Shown here piece after piece: positions 48,501-59,970 of a stretch of 64,000 bases of DNA. Source of the DNA: Hydractinia symbiolongicarpus (lineage: Eukaryota > Cnidaria > Hydrozoa > Anthoathecata > Hydractiniidae); contig NC_079884.1 in NCBI RefSeq assembly GCF_029227915.1, positions 23,746,001 to 23,810,000 of the forward strand, in the 5' to 3' direction. Within the stretch, counting starts at the first letter, position 1. Each line of letters opens with the position of its first letter. The notes below the pieces were generated by a model. That model worked only from the letters and a program-made list of their open reading frames with translations, made no database searches and was not told the DNA's origin. A program made the position numbers and the translations under genes.

Positions 48501-51500
48501 CAATACAGATCTAGATTGAGCAGCGTAGGAGAGAAAAATGATGATAGAGAACTATACAATCTAATGGTCATGTGTTATGCAGAAGAACCTACTGTGAGAC
48601 CATCTTTCAATGAAATAAAGAAATTCATCAAAAAAATTTCGACTGGCAAGTATGAAACTCTGTATATTGCAATTCAAAATCTGCTACCGATGCCACTTAC
48701 AGTACAAGTTTTGAAATTCTAACGCACGTGAAACTAGGAATTTCGAATAAATTTACTTTTAAATCAAGCAACAATGATTTTTTCCAGTCAATAATTTTAA
48801 CGGATAAGTTTCCAACTTACATTTTCAGGCTTCTGTCCATTTTTCCGCCCTTAAAACATAAATTATTCTTCGTTCTTTTTTCTCTAGAGAAACAAATGTG
48901 TTTGAACACATGGTGAAAATGCTGGAAAAATACAGTAATAATTTAGAAAACGTTGTAGAAGAAAGAACGAAACTGCTGATTGAAGAAAAGAAAAAAACTG
49001 ATGACCTAATATACAGACTACTGCCAAGGTAACTACCCTCGACTGTTAAATTGACCTCGAAGCTGTTTTTGAAACACTTTTCATGTCTGAACCGCTGTGG
49101 CATACTAAATACCTTTTCACTTATCTAATTGCTGGTTTGCCAAAATTTCTTTATCATCTGTAAATATTGAGATAATGTTTCAAGTTTTAAGTACCAACCC
49201 ATCTTTTCTATTTCTGTTTTAATCCAGCTTCGTTGCTGAACAGCTGAAGCAAAACAACGCAGTAGAGGCCGAGCGTTACGACGAGTCCACTATCTACTTC
49301 AGTGATATTGTCGGTTTTACAACTATCTCTGGGATGTCTACACCCATGCAGGTCTGTAAAACAATGTTTCTTGGTTTAATAGTTGTTCTTATAGACACGT
49401 GTTGTACCTCATTAGTCGAAAGTCACAGTGAGAATGAATTCAATTAATTAAAGCAAGAGAGTATTTAATTTTTCTACGTCATAAATTAACTAGCCTATGT
49501 GACGTCCATATATTAGTTACTTTCGGTTTAGTTATTATATAGTCATAGCTGGTCTAATTTAGTTGAACGAATAGATTAACTACCAATATTAACTAATCTA
49601 AAATATGAGTGTGAGTTTGGTGGGCTCGTTACAAAAATAATGCCCAAGTTTCAGGTTATTTCACATGTCTGGATAACTAACAAATGTACGTAATTTAACT
49701 TGAATGTCGAAGCCACACTGAAAAGTTACAGACATGATAATCTAAGACTAGCTACCGATGTCACACTGGATTAGCTATGACGTAAACATTTGAGTTACTA
49801 CTACTTCACTAATCGTAAGTATGAATTGGGTTTTTATCAGTATTTTTAAACTTTGATCCAACAAATCCACAGGAAAAATGTAAAATATCGTACATAAAAA
49901 AACAATTAACAGCCACAAATTAATGTGTCTGTGTTGAATCCTGACAGACATAAGTGAAGTTCGACATAAAAATAGAAAACTGTGAAGTGCGGTAAACCTC
50001 TACTCTTTTGAACTTGGAAACATTTTAGGTTGTTGATCTGCTGAATGATTTATACACATTATTTGATGCCATAATAAAGAACTATGACGTTTACAAGGTA
50101 TGCACAATGAAAACCTTACAATTAGGATTCCCTATTAAAAATCTGAACCATGTTAATATTGATAAATAGGAGAATAACAACCCGTCGATGTTTTTTTCTT
50201 TCTTACGTAATATCTTTCGTTGTAAAGAAGTCTATACACACTTCTTTTACACTTCAAATATGGTTTGATAAAGTAAGCAACTTAAAAAACCCACAAAACC
50301 TACAAACATTTCTTTTTTTCCAATTTGTTTAGGTTGAAACAATTGGTGATGCATACATGGTTGTTTCGGGCGTCCCGATTCGCAATGGACACATGCACGC
50401 TGTTGAAATAGCCGATCTGTCTTTGCATCTCCTTAAAGCTGTTGATGAACAGTTTATAATTCGACATATGCCTAAGGCTAAACTGCAAATACGAATTGGA
50501 GTCCATTCGGGTACTATTTTATTTAGTAAAATGCGTAGAATCAATATCTGACAACCATTGTCCGTCTGTAACACACGCCTATATTGGACTAAAGTGCGCA
50601 CAAAATCTTCAAGCTAAAAATGGCAAATGCAATACATCTTTATCCAATATACTTATCGCAGCAGTACGTATTAAACAAACCACGAAGTCCACTAAGCAAT
50701 TTTTAGCGATCTCCAGTTTTCCTTAAAAAAAACCAAATTTGTTGAGATGGGTTGATCATTTATTAATTTCTTGATTTCTGAATGCTTTAGTTTTTTTAAG
50801 TATTTGTTTTCTATCTTTGTCCTAATTCGGAGAATGGACGACGGGGGAATTTCCATGGATTTATCCACACTGACGGCTACCTTCCAAGTACGAAAATATA
50901 TTGGCACAATGGCAAGTAAAATAAATGACAAAATGTTAAATCGCATATCAATCAAGAAGCGTTGGAAAATAATCTTCTTAGGAGTTCTTAAAAACCTTGA
51001 AAAAAAGTGCAGTCTGGTGAAAAGTAACTGCAATGTATTTAAGTACAAAATTAATAGAAAAATATAATTGCCTTTGTCATTTAGGTCCTGTTGCAGCTGG
51101 AGTAGTTGGCACAGCAATGCCGCGATACTGTCTATTTGGTGATACAGTCAATAAAGCCTCTAGAATGGAATCAAACGGAGAAGGTAAAAGCATGTGAGGT
51201 TCTTTTTATAAGCAATTTCCACACAGAGCGACTAATATGGATCTACTTATAACTCAAGCTGTAATTGTATTTATGTTAGAAAAAGGATCCCAATTATTTA
51301 TCTCGGTACAAGCCGTTCTCGGTAACATGGCTACATTGTTATTGCGTTATGTTTATACTTATACACGTATCGATATCGTATTTTACGTCTCAGTGGTCTT
51401 ATCATATCAAACCACACGAATAACAATGCTAAGTTTAAAGTGAAGCATGATGAGGGAGGAGGTCTTGTGGCCCACGATATAATGCCGATGTATGAATATT

Positions 51501-52635
51501 AACGAGTTGACATCTACTTCTGTAAAAAAAATCATAATGGTGTCCCAAGACCGAAACTGAGCCCTCCACTTGAAATTATGCGTATATTTGCTTTGACAAA
51601 CAGGCTTACTATCTTAGTAACGATGCATTTGTTAATATCCATTAAAGGAGGCATTAAAAAAGTAAAAATGAATATCCATTTAAAATAACACTGCTCACTT
51701 TAAGGTATACAATAATCAAATTTCTTTTCTAGAGCTTAGAATCCATATCAGTGCTGAGACAAAAGGATTTCTTGACACACATGGACATTACAACATTGTC
51801 CCTAGGGAGGGTAAAGTACATCTCAAGGTATTTATTAAAAGACCAAAATTACATTCTAAAGATCCCTTAATGCTAAGTTGCCACAATGGCTAAATATATT
51901 GAGAAAAGTCTGTTAATTTCAAAGCTTGTCGCTACAAGTAAATACATAGGGTATTTTGATATTAATATATAATAATATCATTTATAATAATAATGTCATT
52001 TACCAAATAAGTTATTTTGATATCAGACTCGCGCATTTAGTACTTGTCTTGCCGAATTTTACTTGCAAATGGTCAAAGTGAACTTAGGACTGAGGTTATT
52101 TGCATAAATCAAAACTCTTGAATTGTGATAATTGTTGCTGACGAACTTGCGCCATTGTTTTGCACCATATTCCCGATGCGGATTATCCGTTGTGTGGATG
52201 TTCTAGAGAATGTGAAAAGCACTTTTTAAACGCTGTCCACCTGGTCTACATGGGGACACATGCAGCGAATTTGCAACCTGTCGGCTGTAAAGCATAAACT
52301 ATTTGACGCTATTTTCCATATTTATAAAATAACAAAAAAACTGCCTTTGTCCCAAGTTTTGTTCCAGATTGTATTGAGTTATAATCTGTCACATATATCT
52401 TTTTATTTGCTGTCATTATCACTATTCACTGTTTTAGAATGTTGGACTTGTTCAAACATACTGGCTTTTGGAAAAAAGAAGTATTAGTCAATTTATTGGA
52501 AAAAAGACGGCCAAGGTGTCACCGCTAGCTCCTTTGATGAGACATGGGTCGCCTCTTCTGGACAAAGCTCCGTCAAAGTTAAATGTTCTAAGAAGAGGTA
52601 GCAATTGGTTAAGCAGAAACAGTATTGCTTTTTAA
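39594..52635 (+). CDS. Receptor guanylyl cyclase, natriuretic-peptide-receptor type, 22 exons
   Basis: Exons: 39594-39980, 40939-41239, 41548-41930, 43973-44066, 44385-44498, 44637-44816, 45919-45997, 46116-46233, 46443-46490, 46879-46956, 47044-47148, 47417-47488, 47570-47738, 47897-48046, 48445-48649, 48888-49028, 49228-49351, 50029-50097, 50333-50510, 51085-51183, 51733-51827, 52438-52635. All have AG/GT borders and phases that match at every junction; the total is 3387 bases, 1128 residues plus stop. Order: signal peptide, ANF-type ligand-binding ectodomain, one membrane helix, kinase-homology domain, coiled linker, class III cyclase catalytic domain. Known members make cGMP from GTP at the plasma membrane when a peptide binds outside. 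Catalytic residues are all present, so activity is expected. Length is slightly above the family's usual 1050-1070. The start is ATG at 39594, just before a hydrophobic signal sequence; the same frame opens slightly earlier with no ATG. Confidence 0.94.
41931..42297. mobile_element. Long foldback element inside cyclase intron 3
   Basis: About 365 bp folding on itself. Left and right arms of roughly 170 bases align with few mismatches. The outer part is TTTTACGGAAGGTTATTAGG, inner blocks are CATGTCTAC, CAATGTTGTATCT, GAACACCTTTCGATCTC and ATATCAAACCTTCCATTTC. The motif CGAGATCAAAG recurs within each arm about every 25 bases. Pairing starts within a few bases of exon 3's donor site (41931). Confidence 0.85.
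42636..42676 (-). ncRNA. Hammerhead-ribozyme-like motif of a Penelope-like element (decayed)
   Basis: On the minus strand: CCGATGA, then a hairpin GGGAGA-AGGA-TCTCCC, then GAAAC. This is the core order of a minimal hammerhead ribozyme (CUGAUGA, stem II, GAAA) with one changed core base. The following stem III (GTA-GCC-TAC) lacks the expected G-U cleavage-site neighbours. Such motifs are known in terminal repeats of Penelope-like elements, and a decayed Penelope coding remnant lies 230 bases away on the same strand. Self-cleavage is unlikely in this copy. Confidence 0.45.
42895..43262 (-). pseudogene. Decayed Penelope-like retroelement, GIY-YIG endonuclease end
   Basis: On the minus strand, 43070-43262 encodes [17 protein letters not shown] and [17 protein letters not shown], the GIY-YIG endonuclease start typical of Penelope-like elements. 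After an A-run frameshift and a stop, other frames continue with EHMRAVRNG (about 43020) and [14 protein letters not shown] (about 42960), the usual end of such proteins. It is broken by frameshifts and stops and inactive. It sits in antisense orientation within cyclase intron 3. Confidence 0.75.
43256..43320. repeat. TA-rich simple sequence
   Basis: ATATATATACCGATATATATACCG-type alternation beside the Penelope remnant. Low complexity. Confidence 0.6.
45919..45997 (+). other. Cyclase exon 7: transmembrane helix
   Basis: Encodes [20 protein letters not shown], one hydrophobic helix, with Arg completed across the next junction. It separates ectodomain exons from intracellular exons. Confidence 0.9.
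46443..48649 (+). other. Cyclase exons 9-15: kinase-homology domain
   Basis: A protein-kinase-like fold without kinase signatures for catalysis. The VAIK-type Lys is kept (VSVKTL). There is no glycine-rich loop. The catalytic-loop HRD is replaced by GRLKSSN, as in other receptor cyclases. DFG is kept (ITDFG). WTAPELL and [11 protein letters not shown] are normal. Known role: regulatory, ATP-sensitive control of the cyclase. Confidence 0.9.
48888..52635 (+). other. Cyclase exons 16-22: linker and catalytic domain
   Basis: The linker ([20 protein letters not shown]) is the dimerising coiled helix of receptor cyclases. The catalytic domain has both metal-binding Asp (FSDIVGFT and TIGDAYM), the purine-reading Glu (VETIGDAYM) and Cys ([10 protein letters not shown]) that specify GTP, and the Asn and Arg of the transition-state pair (NKASRMES). 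It ends with TYWLLEKR and about 50 variable residues. Confidence 0.93.
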
Positions 52636-52702
52636 TAACTTTTCCAACAAAACCAAAAAGAAAAAAAAATTAAAACCTTTTAAAACCTTTTGACATAATA
52701 TA

Positions 52703-52708
52703 AATAAA
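52703..52708 (+). terminator. Polyadenylation signal of the cyclase gene
   Basis: AATAAA 68 bases after the stop codon, followed by a T/GT-rich stretch (GTTGTTGCTTCATGTGTG). Confidence 0.65.
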
Positions 52709-52709
52709 C

Positions 52710-55700
52710 AATTTTATGTTGTTGCTTCATGTGTGTTGTTTCGGCTTGGTTTTTTATTTTGTATTTCACAAATATATAAAATTAAATTAAGATAAAGGCT
52801 TACGCCCAGAATATCAGTTTGTACAAAACTATTTAAAGTAATGCATATCATAAGTCAATCATATGTTTTTTGTTTTGTTTTAGTTGGTGAAAAATGATAG
52901 TAAAAAAAGCTAGGGTTGAACAGTGTTCTCACAAAAAAACTGTTCCTGTCGTTTAGTAGAAAGAGTTTACGACAAACACATTTGGTTGTCTTGTTCCCCA
53001 ACATATTTTACTACCTAAACGAACTAGATAGCCATGCATATCTTTTTTTCTAAATCATCAGAAACTTAAAGTGAACAAGGTCATTTCCCGTGGTAAGATA
53101 AGATTTAAATTCGATCCTGTGCATATTATTTTCTTATGTGATACATTTGAAATAAACGAAGAGTTGAGAATATTGCTTAAAAAATAAAATTGATTTTTCA
53201 GAGTATGATCTTACTCTGATCTTCCTTTTTGTACTGATAAATATTATTATTATATGAATAATATCAATGTTTGTAAATATTAACCAAAAATATCAATTCT
53301 TCAATTTTTTTGACTTTTGCTATATCCCCTTGGGTTGCTATGAGAAATTTAAATCAACTTAAAATATCTTTAGAATTTACATTAAATACACTAAAAGTGT
53401 CAGCTAGTTAATGTTGAAATTATGTTTGAAAATATGATCATATTGATTTCACCAACAATTGAAATTTTTTCTCTAGCCCATTTCTGCCAAAATTTGGTAG
53501 CTATAAAAAAATCCAGATTGTTATCTCACCTCCATTGCTCTACTTTCCTTGAAAAAGGAACAATCTATCTATTGATCAGACTGCCTTCTATTTCGAACTT
53601 CTCTCTATTTGGAACGACTCTTTTTTTCGAACTACGTTGTATTTCGAACTCCCTCTATTTCGAACATCCACCTTAATTTCCTTCCGTACCTAAAATTTCC
53701 CCTTTTTATCTTGAACTTTTAATACCTCCAACAAAATATCCAATTCCTTGTAAGTTTGAGAAAGAGAGAGAGAGAGAGAGAGAAAAAAAAGAACCTCAAT
53801 TTTGACAATAATTAGTTGAGAGAAAAGAAATGAATAAGTAAACGCCGTTTGGATAAGATTTTGCATTATATCCAAAAATCGAGAAAACGTCGTTCATTAG
53901 AATTTTATTTTCTGTGCATCATTTCATTGCATTTGTACAATTTGGTTGATCTGTTAATGAAAGCCGCAAACAGTTCCAGATTTTCCATTATAACGAATTT
54001 AAAAATGTCCTGCAAATTTTCGAAGAGATAACGCATGTTATCATCACAAGTATTGTATTATTATTTACAATTCAATATATTGACAGCTATCTTAGGAGAA
54101 CAATTCTTTAAATCTGTAAGGACATTATAAAACTTTCAGAAAAAAATTACAGAAATAGAAGACTGCTATTTTCCATTATGGTAGCTATCCCAAGAGGCTC
54201 ACATATTTAAACAGGAAGTGGCAAAAGTGAAGAAGATTATGTGGCATCGGGATTAGAAATATGGCCATTGTTTTCACAGAAAAATAACTTAACACTTCAA
54301 GAAACGCTTTGAAATCAAAACAAGTGGCTACTCAACAGAACTTTTTCCTAAGTAGTGTTTCAAAATTAAATTTTTTATTTAATTTTTAAAACACTTTACC
54401 ACAAAAAATATAAATATAGCAACCACTTTAATCCTGTATGAAATCTTTTTTGAGCCTTAAAATAGATAATTCATCGTTGTCCAAGAAAAAATTAAAATCA
54501 GACAAACTTGTTTGAGAGCTGATATCATGATGCGGTTAACAACAAGAATCCGCCATGAAATATTTCACAAGCACGCAACGCAAATTGCAGCATTGGAAGG
54601 CTTGCTATAATGTTTACAACAAAACAATCATACGTTTCCTTGAAACGTAACAGACAATCACTAGTAGTCATTTTTTCCCAAAATGTATGTTAAAATCAAT
54701 TTGATTTGAAATTTCTGTATGAATTTGTAAATTAAGTAGTTAGGTGAAGAACAAACCTGGCTTTTGGAATTTTTTGGAGACATTTATAAATGCATTCAAT
54801 TTCCATCCCAAAAAGGGTTTCGTGTAATATCAAGTCATCCTTAACAAAGCCCTATTAAATAACTAGCGCAATTTTACACATTTTATCAGTTTCAAATACT
54901 GCACGGATTAGCACAAAGAATAAGATCCGGAATAGTTATGACGTTTTGATTTTCGGTTAAATTTTAAGTTTAACCAATCATGTTTTATGAAGTCTGCGCA
55001 GGTTAAAATGTGCATCGATGCAAATATTACGTGTTGTGGGTTTAGCTTTTTATTAAAATGTTTTCTACTCCCATGGTCTCTAGTTCTAATGAAATCAAGA
55101 TATCGAGCGCGATTTTTCTTCCAATGATGAAAAATTTCCTAATTTTGCACGATTGATTGACACGACAATATTATTACTTCTGCACCGTGCGTTTCTTCGT
55201 AAACAACGTTGTAAAAATTAACATTTCGGATTATGCGAATTTTCGAAGAAAGAGACCCCGCTTTATTTTTAGAATATTCCTAAAATTTAGTCTTGATTAT
55301 TCTTACAAAAAGAATTTTTACAGAAAAAGTGTCTCCAATCAGGATTACCTATTTTATGAAGGCGAAAGTTTATTTATAATACGGCTTTTAAAAACGAAAA
55401 GTTTTTTTGAATCTAAGCAGCTCCATCTTCCGATTGGACGGTCATGATAGATAAGTGCAGGTACACTTACGACGTTCGCAGACAGTCGTAAATATGGACA
55501 TCATTTTAACAATATAATAATAATTTAAAATCAGATTAGCATAGCATAGCATAGTATGGAATATCACACTATGAAACATAGATATCAAGTATTATTGTGT
55601 TTCCGTCGAGATGGTGATAATATTGACGGATCATTTCTGGCATCATCAAAACTCAAATGACGGATCTTTGTTATTACTTTTCTGCCTAAGTGAATTTTTC

Positions 55701-56809
55701 CATGAGCCTAATCGACTACAAGATTCTCTTTTAGAAAATTTAATTTGACCGGAGATAACGGTTTTAGTCCATGTACACAAAAAGCAAACTAGACAAGTTA
55801 GTCATCCTTTTTTATGATAAGAAGGGATTGTAACTTATAGACATAGCACTAGCCAGGAGACCTAGCACAATTCTTCTTACCATCAAGAAATCAGAATAGT
55901 TAAGGTTGGAAGTCTCCTAGGATTTTTTTGCGGTAAGATAACTGACCCCACATGTGGATTGGTTTTTGGTCACGTGGTCAATATCGAGAAATCCTTTGTT
56001 TTAAGCGCAAATGGCCTCACTCACCTAAAAAAATATAATTAGTTCTCTTACTATTTAAGAGAGTAGGATGTGACCACGCCGACTTTGTGCTAATTGGTTG
56101 ATTGTAATTTGGGGTTTACTATGAGGTGGATTTGAATTTAGGGATTTGCTCTGACATTTGTTTGCGTCTAGCTTTTGTTTAAATGAAACTTGAAATTGAT
56201 ATCCTCGAAGGAAGCTTTGTAAAGACTTACATAGCACCGGTAACTGTCTAGAACTACTTTTGAAGAAAAATATCATTATTTACGAAGACAAACAACGAAG
56301 TAAAAAGGACAGATGAATTTCGTAGATAAAAATAGCGAAATTATAATATTGAAATCTATAAAATCTATAATTGTACAAGAGAAATGTAAAAAATGTGAAA
56401 AATTCCTGAATAATGTGTTATTTTAAACAAGAAATATAGATTTTAATATTTCAAAAACAAAATTAACCGAAATTTGTCTCTTGTGTTTCCATTATAGAGA
56501 AAAAAGAAACGCCGAATAAGTATGTTTTGAGCGAACCAACGAACAAACGGTAAAACTCAGACCAATACCGGTTAGAAAAGCAATTAACATGTTTAACCCA
56601 ATTAAGTAGTCAAATAGGAGAAGGGAATCCAAAAATTGACTTGAAAAAGATGTACTACCTAAATATTCTATTTAGTCAGGTACAAAAAAATACAAAAATC
56701 AAAATTCTTTCTCTCTAGATGAAAAAAAGATTCATGCGTTATTGTATTGTATTCTATACCCAACAATAAAAACTTCACTTAGTATAATCTTTGAGTCCAT
56801 CATTTCAAG
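52710..56809. other. Non-coding region downstream of the cyclase gene
   Basis: AT-rich. Degenerate CTATTTCGAACT units at about 53585-53665 suggest an old MITE related to the one at 61760. A GA tract lies near 53761-53782. Short GCATA runs lie near 55538. Open frames of 60-96 codons have no motifs. Confidence 0.5.
53585..53668. repeat. CTATTTCGAACT-type degenerate repeats
   Basis: Four or five copies of TCTATTTCGAACT-like sequence at irregular spacing. The reverse complement (AGTTCGAAATAGAG) resembles the ends of the TA-flanked MITE at 61760-61908 (AGTTCGAGATAGAG). Confidence 0.55.
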
Positions 56810-57089
56810 TTAAGGGGGATTTTCTCGAAGCGAATTGAACGGCGAATTCGATGGCGAATTGTATCTGAGCATGCGCAGTTTCGTTTGTTATGATTTTGCA
56901 TCGAATATTCGCTTCGCTGAAAAGTAGAAACAGTTTCTACTTTTTCGCGGCTAAAGGTTTTGCTGCTAGTTTTAGACCAATCAGAACGCGGTTAACCAAT
57001 GTAAACAATGAATTTGACGTCTAATATATTTTGTAGTTGTTTGCCGTTGAATTCGTCGTTGAATTTGCTTCGTGAAAACCCCCCTTTAA
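56810..57089. mobile_element. MITE with TTAA target duplication, piggyBac-type
   Basis: TTAA flanks both ends. The left end GGGGGATTTTCTCGAAGCGA and the reverse complement of the right end GGGGGGTTTTCACGAAGCAA match, and similarity runs for about 40 bases including GAATTCAACG(A/G)CGAATTC. The interior is non-coding and includes CCAATCAG. TTAA duplication is typical of piggyBac-group elements; the mobilising transposase is not in the window. Confidence 0.8.
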
Positions 57090-58804
57090 ACAGCTTTCAT
57101 CTTATTTTTAAGTAGTTATCAAAACTGTTGGATTTAAGTAAATGTGTTGGTAAAAACAAACGTACACCGACATATTATATATTAGCTTTCTTATTAAAAA
57201 AGTTAAATATTAATACTTCCAAAACATTCATGATTCAACGACATGTCAATCTAGTCTCAATGAAATTTGAATTAGTTGCCCTGTTTTGTTGTACAACAAG
57301 TGTTTCCAATAAATCTGTATCAGTGACTGTAGCGTGACCGTTGCACAACTGTTGCTCAACATTTCTTTTACCAAGAATTGAGTTTTTTATTAGTAGAAAT
57401 TTTGTCAATATGCTTTCTAAAATGGACGCTGGAAACTTTATCAAACAAAGAAAATATTATTATAGACAATTTAGTTTCGTGACAGTATAATATTGGGCAA
57501 CGATAATAATGGTCTCCTAACCTATCAGGCTAGCTATAGAACATTTGTTTAAAAGTTATTTATTGAAATATCACAAAAGTTAAATGTTCATTTGTATACT
57601 TTTCGGATTTCAATAATCTTTATAAGACTCTTATGTACATCTTCCTTCCTGTATTAATGTCACCAAAAGAAACACGAAATGTATCGTGAAATATATCAGA
57701 CGCTCTCACCCATACGCACAAAAAAATTACGTATGAGGATGTAACATAAATGTATCACTTTAACACGAGGAAGGAGATTTTACAACTTTCAAAATAACAT
57801 CAAACGTTGTTAGAATAGCCACTTGTTCCGTCTTTAAAAGGCTTTCTGCCGACTTATAATCAGTTGGCTTATTTAATTATTATAGAAGAAAAATATCACA
57901 AGATTGTCTCGAAAAAATATTTTGTGCTAATGAATCTTTTCCTAAGACCTGTGTTACATTGGGTATATATTAAAAATAAATATTTTTACGTGCCTCCCTT
58001 TTATAAAAATAGTCGTTAGCTAGAGAAAAAACTTTTTGTTATTTGCAGCTACCATCTTTAAATCACAGATACACAACGAGCATTACAACGCTAGACTAGT
58101 TGTTATTCCTCCAGGAGGTCCGAACTAAAGTATTAGTATCAGAGATACGGCTGAAAGGTATTCCATCAGGACCCTTTAATTATAATTTCCTCTTTTAATT
58201 GATGACTACCATGGCATCTCGTGACGATCTTAATTAGCAATAGTTACAAAGGTTAAATCTAACTGTTTTAAAAAGTACACTTAGACACAAAGATATACAC
58301 TCCTTTTTCTAATTAGCAACGGGGTAAGCACTTTAAAAGTTTTGAAAATTGCGAGGGAAATGCAATTATTATATTGAAATGAAGTTTGACCCTTCTTCAT
58401 ATTCTCAAAGAAAATTAACCGTCAGTAATTTGGCAAGCGATGTCACATCTTTCAAGCATAACGGGCATGATAGATGAACATCGTAAGTTCACACATCATT
58501 AACTATCGATGTGAAGTTTAGAACCCAGTGGACAGTGGTCCTGTTTCTGTCACAATCAAGCAGATTTTTCCCTTATTTTCGGGCTTTCCCAATCTCAAAC
58601 GAATCTTCTGGACCCTTGCGAACTTGATAAGTCCTATGTTTTTATTTCTTTTTTAATGAAGGTGGTAGTAAATAGCTTACAGTATTCACTCTAAGTACTG
58701 AGTAAAATAATAATATAATTAAAGTATTTTTAATAAACGATAGGAATCAGCAAAGAGTGCTCCAACAACGCGCACAGTTTTTAAAAAAAAGAAAAACCGT
58801 TTAC
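57090..58804. other. Non-coding region
   Basis: No gene, RNA gene or defined repeat recognised. Confidence 0.45.
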
Positions 58805-58871
58805 CTGGCAAGGTCGCTTTAACATTTATATCAGAATGAAAATAGATGTTTATATGACACTCCTTGTTCGA
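58805..58871 (-). CDS. Possible internal exon of an unidentified minus-strand gene
   Basis: Acceptor TGTTTACTTTTCAG and donor GTAAACGG enclose an open 67-base segment (phase 0 to 1) reading SNKECHINIYFHSD. The frame is also open upstream to about 58948. No family recognised. It would need a further exon to join to the candidate at 59886. Weak. Confidence 0.22.
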
Positions 58872-59885
58872 CTGAAAAGTAAACACGTATTGCATGGGGA
58901 TTCTTTTGGAACCATTAAAGCTCAATTTCCAAAATTTAGGCTCGGACATTAGGTGAAAGAAATTGTTACTATATATTTTTAACAGAATTTATTAAAGCGT
59001 TGTCGCTTTTTCAACAATTAAGAATCACCTTGAAAATTATTTAAGGCTCAAAATTTTGATTTTAAAGAACCACAAACGCTGTAGTATAAATACAAGCAAA
59101 CGGCAAGTATTTTGTTTGGATGCGGGGTATAAATCAAACATTTTAGGATAGCAAATTTAATTACCAAATTTAAGGAGTATGTTCACAAAATTAAGGAACT
59201 ACAATTAATTCATGTTGGAGAAAACTTTTTAATAATGTATCCTAGACGTGGACAGTATAGATAATATAGCCCTCCTCCCCATGTGGTTATTCTATTCTTC
59301 GGAAATTTTTTATACAAAACAATATCATAACCGACTAATAAAAATTCGCATCACCATGATAATGTTGAGGAAATCTTATCAATTGTAACAATTTCCAGGC
59401 GATAGCGCTTAGTTGCGTGTGACATGATGGAATTATTTTTAATCGGCAGCGAAATGGTGTCAGTTTCGTGTTATCATTAAGGAAAATGTGCAATGACGTA
59501 GAAGTAATATTTTGGCACTGGCAAATAGTAGACTTTGATAAAGGCTTCATGCCTGAAATAAGCATCCTCTTGTGCAATTTAATAAAATGCTGATGCACCA
59601 GACAACACGAAGTTATAACGCAAATCCTGAACGGAAAAATTATGAAATGAAGTTACTGTTTTAAATTATTTGGTCATAAAGCTTGAGGAAATCTATCTTA
59701 GAAAATATAAATTTTAGGGCTTTTTGTTTGTCTTCAAGAAGTGATGGTGACTTTATAATGTAATATGAAGAGATCAAATATTTATTTCGATGAAACTTGA
59801 TCCGTTTTTGTTCGAAAAGGAAACACATCTTTATCAACAGCTTTTGATTAGATTTTTCCATTTTTTTTCTTAAATATTAATTTAC

Positions 59886-59970
59886 CTTTAGGTGCAGAAG
59901 ATGTTTTCCTCGTCTGACCATCCTCATTCCTTGTTCTGATTAAGTCTACAGCGTTTATTAAGCTTTCAAT
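59886..59970 (-). CDS. Possible exon of an unidentified minus-strand gene
   Basis: An 85-base open segment (phase 0 to 1) with donor GTAAATT and a weaker acceptor AACGCAAG, reading IESLINAVDLIRTRNEDG. The composition is protein-like (charged, amphipathic), but no domain is recognisable. Confidence 0.25.

Noticed and set aside
50692-51117. 141-codon minus-strand frame
   Set aside because: Antisense to a cyclase intron and exon; no motifs.
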